Assembly (NCBI GenBank): GCA_052148155.1
Contig: JBKQIY010000099.1
Coordinates: forward strand, 1-19,140
DNA: 19,140 bases
Source: JBBQER01 sp052148155
GTDB lineage: Bacteria; Actinomycetota; Acidimicrobiia; IMCC26256; PALSA-610
Direction: 5' to 3'
This document shows positions 6,518 to 14,806 of the stretch, one piece after another. Within the stretch, counting starts at the first letter, position 1; each line of letters opens with the position of its first letter. The position numbers and the translations under genes are program-made. The notes beneath the pieces were generated by a model. The model searched no databases. It was not told the DNA's origin and worked only from the letters and a program-made list of their open reading frames with translations.

Positions 6518-7060
6518 ATGGCGCCACCCGCGGTCGAAGAGTCCGGCTGTTGCGTGTGGTTCACGGGACTGTCCGGCGCCGGGAAGAGCACGATCGCCGA
6601 AATGTTGGTCGGGGAGCTGCGATCTCGCAAACGGCGGGTCGAGCTGCTCGATGGCGACGAGGTGCGCGACCACCTCTCGAAGGGCCTGGGCTTTTCGAAA
6701 GTCGACCGCGACACGAACATTCTGCGGATCGGGTTCGTCGCGTCACTTCTCGCGCGCAACGGGGTCGTCGCGGTGACCGCAGCGATCTCTCCGTATCGCG
6801 CCGTGCGGGACGAGGTGCGCGGCTGGATCGACAATTTCGTGGAGGTGCATGTCGCGACGTCGCTCGCGGACTGCGAGGCCCGTGACGTGAAGGGTCTGTA
6901 CGCCAAGGCCCGGGCCGGCGAGATCCCCGAGTTCACGGGTGTCTCCGATCCGTACGAACCGCCCGTCGAGCCCGAGCTACGAATCGAGACCGCGGGCCGG
7001 TCGCCAGCCGAGTCGGCAGCCGAAGTGCTCGCCTGGCTCGAGGTCCACCACTTGGCGTGA
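6518..7060 (+). CDS. cysC: Adenylyl-sulfate (APS) kinase
   Basis: 180 residues. It phosphorylates adenosine 5'-phosphosulfate to PAPS. It shows the Walker A GLSGAGKST (17-25), LLDGDEVR (43-50), GFSKVDRDTNILR (58-70), AISPYRAVRDEVR (89-101) with the conserved Ser at 91, and VKGLYAKARAGEIPEFTG (124-141). It is somewhat shorter than the usual 190-200 aa because the N-terminus is brief, but all motifs are present. No ATP sulfurylase (cysD/cysN or sat) or PAPS reductase gene lies in the window. The product could serve assimilation using genes elsewhere or a sulfation pathway. It sits alone between the divergent purF and the convergent purL. Confidence 0.95.
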   Translation: MAPPAVEESGCCVWFTGLSGAGKSTIAEMLVGELRSRKRRVELLDGDEVRDHLSKGLGFSKVDRDTNILRIGFVASLLARNGVVAVTAAISPYRAVRDEVRGWIDNFVEVHVATSLADCEARDVKGLYAKARAGEIPEFTGVSDPYEPPVEPELRIETAGRSPAESAAEVLAWLEVHHLA

Positions 7061-7069
7061 CACGAACCG

Positions 7070-7095
7070 ACGGAGCGAACCGGCGTTCGCGCCGT
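7070..7095. terminator. Strong hairpin between convergent cysC and purL
   Basis: ACGG-A-GCGAAC (7070-7080), loop CGGC, GTTCGC-G-CCGT (7085-7095): ten base pairs with one internal A/G mismatch. It begins 10 bp after the cysC stop and ends 26 bp before the purL stop, so it can serve both strands. There is no T-tract, as is common in high-GC actinobacterial terminators. Confidence 0.55.
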
Positions 7096-7121
7096 GGCGC
7101 ACACGAGCGGGCGGCCGACGG

Positions 7122-9431
7122 TCAGGTTTCGTCCGTGGCGGCCATGAGCGTGGGGATGGCTTGTCGCCAAACTTCGTGGGCGCCAGCCAAAGGAACGGAG
7201 AAGGCTCCCTCGGCGATGCAACGGTCGCCGCCGGTCTGTCCGATGACGGCCACGGGAACGCCCGCGGTGGCTGCGGCGCCGAGCACCGCGGCGACCTGCT
7301 CCGCGGCGGCGGTCACCACGACACGAGAGGTCGACTCGCCGAAGGCCACTTCGGCGACGGTGCATGACCAGGCGCCGGGCGCGTTCAGGACATCGACCCG
7401 GAATCCGGTCTGCCCGGCGAAGGCCATCTCGCACAGCGCGACCGCGAGCCCGCCGTCGCTGACGTCGTGCACAGATGTGATCTCGCGGGCCCGAACCAGC
7501 TCCGCGACGAGGGTGTGCAGCCGGGCGGCCGTGTCGAGATCGGCGACGGGAGGGGCGCCGCCGCCGAGACCGTGTACCACCGCCGCCCACTCGGAGCCGC
7601 CAAGCTCGGCGCGCGTCTCGCCGAGCACGAGGACCGACTGGTCGGCGACGAATCGCATCCCCGGCGCTGAGCCGCTGAGTTCGTCGATCAGACCGAGGAC
7701 GCCGACGACCGGAGTCGGGTGGATGTCGGTTCCGTTCGACGCGTTGTAGAACGAGACGTTGCCGCCGATGACGGGAAGGCCGAGCGCCGCGCACGCCTCG
7801 CTGATCCCCTCGACAACTTCGACGAACTGCCACATGACGGCGGGATGTTCGGGGTTGCCGAAGTTGAGGCAGTTCACGAGCGCGAGTGGCCGGGCACCGG
7901 TGCAGGCGACGTTGCGTGCGGCTTCGAACACAGCGAGGCGCGCGCCGACCCGTGGATCGAGATGACAGAACCGGCCTTTGCCGTCGGTGGTGAGCGCGAG
8001 CGCTTTCGGGGTGCCCTTCACCCGGAGGACGGCGGCGTCAGCGCCTGGGCCGGCGACCGTCGACAGGAACAGTTGGTGGTCGTACTGTCGTGAGATCCAA
8101 GTCTTGTCAGCGATCGTGGGGGTCGCGAGCAACGAGAGCAGCTCACCACCGAGATCGGTGCCGGTCGGGAACTTGGCCCGCAAGCGTGGCGCTGGATCGT
8201 CGGCCACCAACGCGTCCTGCTGCGGCGGTCGCATGCCCGGTCGGCGATAGCGCGGTCCGTCGCCGAGGCTGGCGACCGGCACGTCCGCGAGCGGGGCGCG
8301 ATCCGACGACACGGCGGACCGTTCGTCGCCGATGGGCGGTGACGGGTTCTCGCCGGGGACGCCCAACGCGTCGAACGCTCCGTCGAACACCCGGAACCGA
8401 TCGGAATCGGTGACCCGTCCAACGACCGTTGCCCGGATCTCCCATTTCCGGGCCAGGTCCATCACCGCGTCGAGCTGGTCGGGCTCGACGATCGCCAGCA
8501 TGCGCTCCTGACTCTCGGAGGTCATCACCTCGACCGCGTTCATGCCCGGTTCACGTTTCGCGACTCGTGCGACGTCGACATCCATGCCGGCGCCGCCTTT
8601 CGCCGCGGTTTCCGACGCCGCGCACGACAGCCCGGCGGCACCGAGATCCTGCACGCCGACGGCGAGGTTGCGGTCGAGGAGCTCCAAACACGCCTCGATG
8701 AGGCGCTTCTCCTCGAACGGATCGCCGACCTGGACCGATGGCCGTTTCGCCGGTCCTGCCGCCTCGAAACCGGCCGATGCCAGCACGCTCGCGCCACCGA
8801 TGCCGTCTCGACCGGTCGAGCTCCCGAGCAGGACAGCCAAGTTGCCGGGACCTTCGGCGCGTGCGAGCACGAGCCGTGTCACGGGCAGGATGCCGACACA
8901 CAAGACGTTCACGAGGGGGTTGTTTCGGTACGTGTCGTCGAACACCGCTTCTCCGCCCACGGTCGGCACTCCGACAGAGTTGCCGTAGGCGCTGATGCCC
9001 GACACGACACCCTCGAACAGGTAACGGGTGCGGACGTCGTCGAGTGAGCCGAACCGAAGGGGATCCATCAACGCGATCGGGCGAGCCCCCATCGAGAAGA
9101 TGTCGCGGATGATGCCGCCCACGCCGGTCGCGGCGCCCTCGTAGGGCTCGACCGCGGAGGGGTGGTTGTGGCTTTCGATACGGACGGCGACGGCCAGACC
9201 GTCGCCGATGTCGACGACCCCGGCACCTTCGCCGGGACCGACGAGCACCCAGGGTGCGCTCGTCGGAAACCGGCTCAGATGAGCACGCGACGACTTGTAC
9301 GAACAGTGCTCCGACCACATGACCGCATACATGGCCAACTCGAGCGCGGCCGGATCGCGTCCGAGTTCGCTGACCACGGCGGCGAGCTCGTCATCCGTCA
9401 TCCCGAGTTGCTGGTGAAGCGGACGTTCCAT
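7122..9431 (-). CDS. purL: Phosphoribosylformylglycinamidine synthase, large (synthetase) subunit
   Basis: 769 residues. It is the small-type PurL that works with PurQ (glutaminase) and PurS to make FGAM from FGAR. Motifs in order: MWSEHCSYKSSR (38-49), RIESHNHPSAVEPYEGAATG (84-103), FSMGARP (112-118), the GVQDLGAAGLSCAASE region, TSESQERM, and in the second half RQYDHQ, GGNVSFYN and VHDVSDGGLA. This is the usual duplicated PurM-like architecture, and the length is normal (about 740-770). The gene lies apart from purQ-purS, with a small plus-strand gene and two operon genes between. Its start has no Shine-Dalgarno, but TAATCT lies 8 nt upstream, so it is probably leaderless. Confidence 0.97.
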   Translation of the reverse strand: MERPLHQQLGMTDDELAAVVSELGRDPAALELAMYAVMWSEHCSYKSSRAHLSRFPTSAPWVLVGPGEGAGVVDIGDGLAVAVRIESHNHPSAVEPYEGAATGVGGIIRDIFSMGARPIALMDPLRFGSLDDVRTRYLFEGVVSGISAYGNSVGVPTVGGEAVFDDTYRNNPLVNVLCVGILPVTRLVLARAEGPGNLAVLLGSSTGRDGIGGASVLASAGFEAAGPAKRPSVQVGDPFEEKRLIEACLELLDRNLAVGVQDLGAAGLSCAASETAAKGGAGMDVDVARVAKREPGMNAVEVMTSESQERMLAIVEPDQLDAVMDLARKWEIRATVVGRVTDSDRFRVFDGAFDALGVPGENPSPPIGDERSAVSSDRAPLADVPVASLGDGPRYRRPGMRPPQQDALVADDPAPRLRAKFPTGTDLGGELLSLLATPTIADKTWISRQYDHQLFLSTVAGPGADAAVLRVKGTPKALALTTDGKGRFCHLDPRVGARLAVFEAARNVACTGARPLALVNCLNFGNPEHPAVMWQFVEVVEGISEACAALGLPVIGGNVSFYNASNGTDIHPTPVVGVLGLIDELSGSAPGMRFVADQSVLVLGETRAELGGSEWAAVVHGLGGGAPPVADLDTAARLHTLVAELVRAREITSVHDVSDGGLAVALCEMAFAGQTGFRVDVLNAPGAWSCTVAEVAFGESTSRVVVTAAAEQVAAVLGAAATAGVPVAVIGQTGGDRCIAEGAFSVPLAGAHEVWRQAIPTLMAATDET

Positions 9432-9439
9432 TCGGACCG

Positions 9440-9445
9440 AGATTA
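9440..9445 (-). promoter_or_regulatory. -10 element for leaderless purL transcript
   Basis: On the minus strand TAATCT is followed by 8 nt and then the purL ATG (9431). There is no ribosome binding site in those 8 nt. No clear -35 is visible in the GC-rich sequence upstream. Confidence 0.45.
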
Positions 9446-9571
9446 GTAACCGAATCGTGCGGCGCCGGGCCCGATCGGCGTCCGGGATGCGACGGGAGCG
9501 GGCCTTTTGCGCGAAGATCGTAACCGTCGATTTCTCGCAAAAGCACAGAACCGGATTTGACGAGGTGAAGG

Positions 9572-9988
9572 ATGGCCACGCGGCCCCAGAAAGCCCCGAT
9601 GTCGGACACGCACAAGGAGGCGTTGGCCGAGGGGCGGAACCATGCCCGCATTGTCGGTCGCTATCTCGAAGCCCTCGAGGCGAACAAGCCGAAGCGAGGC
9701 CGTAAGCGCACTCCGGACTCGGTGAAGAAGCGGCTGGAAACAGTCGCGACCGAGATCAAGGAAGCGACCGGGCTCACCCGCTTGAACCTTCTGCAAGAGC
9801 GACGAGATCTCGAGATCGAACTGGCCACGATGCAGGCCGGGACGCCCGACCTCACAGGGCTCGAGAAGGACTTCGTGAAGGTGGCGAGGGAGTACTCGGC
9901 GAAGAAACGGATCTCTTACGGCGCGTGGCGGGAGTTCGGTGTTTCGCCGGAAGCGCTGAAGAAAGCCGGCATCTCCCGGGGCGCCTAA
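9572..9988 (+). CDS. Small, highly basic conserved-looking protein (possible nucleoid-associated protein)
   Basis: 138 residues with a strong Shine-Dalgarno (GAGGTGAAGG) just upstream of the ATG. The N-terminal SDTHKEALAEGR (11-22) leads to a Lys/Arg patch KRGRKR (41-46), which resembles an AT-hook-like basic element. A charged helical, probably coiled-coil segment follows (about 50-90). The C-terminus, ISYGAWREFGVSPEALKKAG (114-133), looks like a small helix-turn-helix-type module. I recall similar proteins as uncharacterised in Actinobacteria. DNA binding is inferred from charge and layout, not shown. It is divergent from purL, and its 3' end is overlapped antisense by the extended catalase-like frame. 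A 5-bp stem with a 14-nt loop (9998-10021) follows its stop. Confidence 0.8.
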   Translation: MATRPQKAPMSDTHKEALAEGRNHARIVGRYLEALEANKPKRGRKRTPDSVKKRLETVATEIKEATGLTRLNLLQERRDLEIELATMQAGTPDLTGLEKDFVKVAREYSAKKRISYGAWREFGVSPEALKKAGISRGA

Positions 9989-10868
9989 ACATCGTTGCGG
10001 CCGGACACCGCCCGCGGGCCGACAGGTCGTATACCTTCGGCCGAAACTGCAGGATCGGGTCAGCCGACGCCTCGATGCCGTCGCACAGCCGCATCGGGTC
10101 GAAGACACGAATGTCGCTCGCCGTCTCCGGAGCTTCGATCGCATGTTCGACGACCAAACGTCCGACCGTGACGGCCTCGCGATCGTCGGGCCAGACCGCC
10201 GTCGCGTCGGCAAGGCGGCGGCGCAGATCGGCGGCGAGGTAGTCCCGATCACGTTGGTGTGCGTCCTCGTCGGTGAGGAACTCGTTGCCGCGTGTCGGTA
10301 CCCACCGGGTGCGTACCCAGCGGGCCCGGCCGTCAGCGGCGGACCAACGGAACGCGTGGATGCCGTTGTAGGTGACGGCGAGCCAGCTGGCCGGCGGCGG
10401 CACCGCGCCGGCGAGCGCCAGCGCGGCCGCGGTCTCGGGATGCGCGGCGAGGAACGTGGCGATCTTTGCCATGTCGGGCTGGCCGGTGTCCGGATCCCGC
10501 CGCGCCAGCTGCACGTACTTCACGAAGTCTTCGGGCGTCCGGGCGGTGAAGCACGGCACCGAGATCCCGAGGAGATCGCAGCGGTCGCCGCCGTCGAGAT
10601 ACAACTTGACTGCGATGCCGCGCCCGCCCGGGTCGCCGTCGTGCGCGGCTGGATCGCCCCCGGCGTTGGAGAAACGGACGAGCGCGTCGACGGAGCGACC
10701 GTTGAGAAAAGGGGCGCGGCACAGCGCCGCACTTTGCGGCGTCCCGGTGAACGTCGCTTCGGCCCAGCCGCCTTTGACATAGACCACCCGGCCCTCGTGG
10801 GCTCCTGACGCCGCAAGCATCGCTGCGATCGCGGTGCGCGGCAGATCTGAGTCTGTGTCGTCGTTCAT
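9852..10868 (-). CDS. Catalase-family (small, SrpA-like) heme protein, apparently degenerate
   Basis: 338 residues from ATG 10868, which overlaps the methyltransferase stop as ATGA. The fold resembles small 'catalase family peroxidases': RFSNAGGDP (65-73), GGRGIAVKL (81-89), VPCFTARTPEDF (104-115), TYNGIHAFRW (166-175), and a proximal heme motif RPKVY with R276 and Y280. Three things are odd. Where relatives have the distal histidine (HAKG) this protein has Y30 (VYVKGG). A stretch of roughly 20-25 residues that I expect between RRRLAD and ATAVWP (about 218-227) is missing. And the frame runs on about 55 residues past the usual end, antisense to the neighbouring gene. The open frame extends 41 codons upstream, but that lies in the methyltransferase and is not used. 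Catalase activity is doubtful. Confidence 0.75.
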   Translation of the reverse strand: MNDDTDSDLPRTAIAAMLAASGAHEGRVVYVKGGWAEATFTGTPQSAALCRAPFLNGRSVDALVRFSNAGGDPAAHDGDPGGRGIAVKLYLDGGDRCDLLGISVPCFTARTPEDFVKYVQLARRDPDTGQPDMAKIATFLAAHPETAAALALAGAVPPPASWLAVTYNGIHAFRWSAADGRARWVRTRWVPTRGNEFLTDEDAHQRDRDYLAADLRRRLADATAVWPDDREAVTVGRLVVEHAIEAPETASDIRVFDPMRLCDGIEASADPILQFRPKVYDLSARGRCPAATMFRRPGRCRLSSALPAKHRTPATRRKRSVSSPSTPSPPSRSPSRAL

Positions 10869-11616
10869 CGATCGCGGCGTGACCACACGGTCTGGCGAAG
10901 CTCCCAGACGACTTCCTCGTGCGGGTCGTTCGCCTCGAGCGCCCGTAACGCTTCGATCAGCGCCGGCCCGTCGGCAACTTCGCTTCCCCACGTCGTTGCG
11001 TTACGCCAGAACATCGCGGCGGCACGACCGGCGCGAACTGGATACTCGACCACACGGTCGAGTATCCGGACACATCCCGGCGGATCGGCATCGAGGGCTG
11101 GTCCTGCCCAGAGTGTCGCACCCCGCGCCGCGACCACCGCGGTGACGGCAGCCTCATACTGGGCGAACAGTGGGTCGTCGCTGCGATACCGCACCGGCTC
11201 TTCGCACACCAGCAGGCCCGGCGGTCGCAATGCGCCGACCCACTGCGCCAGCGCGGCGCCGGGATCGCGCAGGTGGCCGAGCAGCAACCGTGAGTACACG
11301 ACGTCAGCCGGGAGTCGGAGCGGATCGGTCACGTCCGCGACGCTGAACCAGGCGCCCGGCGACCGGCGGCGCGCCTCGTCGACCATTGCCGCGGACGCGT
11401 CGAGACCCGTGACCTCGGAGTGGGGGAACCGCGACTGCAACAACGCCGAGGTGTGCCCGGGACCACAACCCATGTCGACGACATAGCGCGGCTGGGAAGC
11501 CGGAAGGTCGTCGAGCAGCCGCCGGGTCGGAACCTCGAAGGTGTCGGCGACGATCGCGAGCCGCTCGCGAGCGACGACCGAATCGCCGAGGGCGTAGCCG
11601 GCCGAGCCCGGCGCGT

Positions 11617-11620
<4 letters not shown>
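10865..11620 (-). CDS. SAM-dependent class I methyltransferase
   Basis: 251 residues from GTG 11620. It has a Rossmann-type methyltransferase core: motif I VVDMGCGPG (47-55), the acidic end of strand 2 in LDAS (73-76), a FSVADV segment for motif II, and LRPPGLLVCEE for the later strand. The C-terminal half (YRSDDPLFAQYEA onward) is typical of small-molecule methyltransferases, but the substrate cannot be read from sequence. The start overlaps the purQ stop by 4 bp (GTGA) and the stop overlaps the next gene by 4 bp (ATGA), so it is translated as part of the purine operon. Whether it has a purine-related role or is a passenger is unknown. Confidence 0.85.
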
Positions 11621-12293
<673 letters not shown>

Positions 12294-12297
<4 letters not shown>

Positions 12298-12578
12298 GAC
12301 GCAGACTCCAGCGCGGTGATGAACACTTCGTACGACTCGATCACCGGATTCGCGAGCAGACGCTGACACATCTCGCCAACCTGCGCGTGGGCGGCGTCAG
12401 CGTCCGGTGCATCGACAACGAGCCGGATCACCTTCGCGATATGTACCTGCGTGACGTTGGTGTACCCGAGCGCGGGCAACGCACGTTCTACGGTCGCGCC
12501 GGCCGGATCGGCGATCCCGGGCCGGTGGCTCACCTCGACACGCGCCGCATACGCCACCATAGCGATGATCGTATCCAC
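12294..12578 (-). CDS. purS: Phosphoribosylformylglycinamidine synthase subunit PurS
   Basis: 94 residues from GTG 12578, or 88 from the in-frame ATG 12560, which better matches the usual 80-88 aa. Neither has a clear ribosome binding site. PurS bridges PurL and PurQ. Marks are ARVEVSHRPGIADPAGATVE (about 12-31), then RALPALGY, and AKVIRLVVDA. It sits 22 bp after purC and overlaps purQ by 4 bp, the usual purS-purQ order. Confidence 0.93.
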
Positions 12579-12600
12579 CGAGTCGTTCGGGTCGCGTCGT

Positions 12601-13485
12601 TCACTCGTGCGGTCCGTACCAATCGTCGAGGCTGGAGCCGGTAAGAAGCTCGTACGCGTCGCGGTACAACCCGCGTGTGGCGTCGATCACGGCGGCGGGC
12701 ATGCGCGGCGCCGGCGGCTCGTGATTCCAGCCGGTGCTGTCCATGAAGTCCCGAACGAACTGCTTGTCGAACGACGGCGGTGAGGTACCAATCCGGTACG
12801 CGTCGAGCGGCCAATATCGTGATGAATCGGGCGTCATCATCTCGTCGATCACGATGATCTCTCCGTCGAGCTCACCGAACTCGAATTTCGTGTCGGCCAG
12901 CACGAGTCCGCGGTCGTAGGCGCGGGCCGCGCCGACGGCGTAAATCTGAATCGAGAGGTCGCGCAGGCGTTCGTAGACGTCAGGACCGACCAACTCGGAA
13001 GCTTCGCTGGCAGTCAACGGCAGGTCGTGGCCCGATTCGGCCTTCGTGGTCGGCGTGAACAGCGGTGCGGGAAGCTGCTCGGCCCGTTGCAGACCCGCAG
13101 CGAGGGGGAATCCACCGACCGCGCCGCGCTCGGTGTACTCCTTCCAGCCGCTGCCGAACAGGTAGCCGCGCACGACGCACTCGAGTTGGATCGGCCGTGT
13201 CGCCCGGACGAGCATCGCTCGGCCGCCGACATCGCCGGCCGCTTCGGGGAAGTCGGCGGGATCGCTCGAGATGACATGATTGGCGACGATACCGACCGTC
13301 TCGTCGAACCAGTACTGCGACACGCCGGTGAGGACACGGCCCTTGTCCGCGATCTCATCAGGAAGCACGACGTCGAACACCGACACGCGGTCGCTCGCCA
13401 CCATCAACAGTTGATCGTGCCCGACCTCGTAAAGCTCGCGGACCTTGCCGGTATAGACATGCGGCAACCTCGTGACATTACCCAT
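12601..13485 (-). CDS. purC: Phosphoribosylaminoimidazole-succinocarboxamide synthase (SAICAR synthetase)
   Basis: 294 residues from ATG 13485. It joins CAIR and aspartate using ATP. Motifs: YTGKVRELYE (11-20), SDRVSVFDVVLPDEI (31-45), KGRVLT, the ECVVRGYLFGSGWKEY region, then DTKFEFG and IDEMMTPDSSRYW near the C-terminal third. The start codon overlaps the purB stop by 8 bp (ATGGGTAA). The frame remains open 40 codons further upstream, but those codons are Arg/Ser-rich shadow sequence inside purB. Length is as expected for actinobacterial PurC. Confidence 0.96.
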   Translation of the reverse strand: MGNVTRLPHVYTGKVRELYEVGHDQLLMVASDRVSVFDVVLPDEIADKGRVLTGVSQYWFDETVGIVANHVISSDPADFPEAAGDVGGRAMLVRATRPIQLECVVRGYLFGSGWKEYTERGAVGGFPLAAGLQRAEQLPAPLFTPTTKAESGHDLPLTASEASELVGPDVYERLRDLSIQIYAVGAARAYDRGLVLADTKFEFGELDGEIIVIDEMMTPDSSRYWPLDAYRIGTSPPSFDKQFVRDFMDSTGWNHEPPAPRMPAAVIDATRGLYRDAYELLTGSSLDDWYGPHE

Positions 13486-14806
13486 CGCGCTTCGACAACG
13501 GCGCCGCCTCGATCCGGTCGAGCTCGTCGAAGGTGCGGCCGACATTGGCCAGCGACCGCTTGAGGTCGAAACATGCGTCGAGCCGGGCATCGTCAAGGAC
13601 CGCACGAACTTCGGTGTCGCCGACGAGCAGGTCGCGGAACGAGCGCTCCTCGTGCCATGCGGTCATCGCGTTGCGCTGCACGATTCGGTACGCATCGTCG
13701 CGGCTCGCCCCGGCTTCGACGAGCGCGAGGAGTACCGGCTGACTGAACACCAGCCCGAACGACGCGTCGAGATTTCGTAACATCCGTTCGGGGTAGACCC
13801 GCAAACCGGAGACGAGGTTCGTGAACTGCACGATCACGTAGTAGGCCAGCATGAGCGAGTCGGGCACGATGATGCGCTCGACCGACGAGTGTGAGATATC
13901 GCGCTCGTGCCAGAGCGCAATATCTTCGAGCGCGGCTTGCAGGTTGCCGCGAAGCACCCGTGCGAGGCCGCACAGCTGTTCGGATTTCACCGGGTTGCGC
14001 TTGTGGGGCATGGCGCTTGAACCCTTTTGTTCGCCTTCGCGGAAGGCTTCTTCGACCTCCCGTACCTCGGTCCGTTGGAGGTGACGGATCTCGAGCGCGA
14101 AGGATTCGACGCTCGCGCCGACCGAGGTGCAGGCGTACAGCACTTCGGCGTGGCGATCGCGCGGCAGAACCTGCGTGGCCGGCACCGGAGACAGGCCGAG
14201 GCGCTCGCACACGTAACGCTCGACCGCGGGATCGATATTGGAGTACGTGCCCACCGCTCCCGACAGCTTGCCGACGGCGATGGTCTGTCTCGCGTGCTGC
14301 AGCCGCTCCCGATCGCGTCTCACTTGCATGGCCCAGAGCGCGAGTTTCATGCCGAATGTGGTGGGTTCGGCGTGGATTCCGTGGGTCCGACCGACGATCG
14401 GCGTGTCGCGGAATTCTCGTGCTCGGGCTGCGATCGCCGACTCCAACCGCGTGGCGGCGGGAAGGATGCGATCGAGCGCACGAGTCATCTGGAGGGAAAG
14501 CGCAGTGTCGACGACGTCGCTCGAAGTGAGTCCGTAGTGCACCCATGCGCCGGCCGGCAGACCGACACTCGCCTGCACGACATCGACGAACGCGGCGACG
14601 TCGTGATCGGTGACCTGTTCGCGTTCGTGCACCGCCGCGACGTCGACCCGGGCCCGTTCGCGTACGGTTCGTGCCGCATCGGCGGGCACGACCCCGAGCT
14701 GCGCCCACGCCTCGACGGCAAGCACCTCCACCTCGAGCCATGCGCCGAAGCGCGCCTCGTCGGTGAACAGGTCGGCGATCTCTGGAAACGCGTACCGGCG
14801 GATCAC
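13478..14806 (-). CDS. purB: Adenylosuccinate lyase
   Basis: 442 residues from GTG 14806. It acts twice in the pathway, splitting fumarate from SAICAR and from adenylosuccinate. It belongs to the fumarase/aspartase superfamily: TSSDVVD (94-100), GRTHGIHAEP (139-148) with the catalytic His at 142, and the mobile signature loop GSSAMPHKRNP (262-272) with the catalytic serine. The start overlaps the purD stop by 4 bp (GTGA). An upstream in-frame start at 14854 would add 16 non-family residues inside purD and is rejected. The short 440-aa form is the Bacillus/actinobacterial type. Confidence 0.96.
   Translation of the reverse strand: MIRRYAFPEIADLFTDEARFGAWLEVEVLAVEAWAQLGVVPADAARTVRERARVDVAAVHEREQVTDHDVAAFVDVVQASVGLPAGAWVHYGLTSSDVVDTALSLQMTRALDRILPAATRLESAIAARAREFRDTPIVGRTHGIHAEPTTFGMKLALWAMQVRRDRERLQHARQTIAVGKLSGAVGTYSNIDPAVERYVCERLGLSPVPATQVLPRDRHAEVLYACTSVGASVESFALEIRHLQRTEVREVEEAFREGEQKGSSAMPHKRNPVKSEQLCGLARVLRGNLQAALEDIALWHERDISHSSVERIIVPDSLMLAYYVIVQFTNLVSGLRVYPERMLRNLDASFGLVFSQPVLLALVEAGASRDDAYRIVQRNAMTAWHEERSFRDLLVGDTEVRAVLDDARLDACFDLKRSLANVGRTFDELDRIEAAPLSKRDG

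Noticed and set aside
6439..7833. 464-residue minus-strand open frame across cysC and the end of purL
   Set aside because: It is Arg/Ser-rich, lies antisense to cysC and in another frame of purL, and matches no family. It is a by-product of high GC.
10869..10991. N-terminal extension of the catalase-like gene
   Set aside because: It lies inside the methyltransferase. ATG 10868 overlaps the stop as ATGA, the common coupling arrangement.
12298..12369. N-terminal extension of purQ
   Set aside because: It lies inside purS. GTG 12297 gives the normal length and the usual 4-bp overlap.
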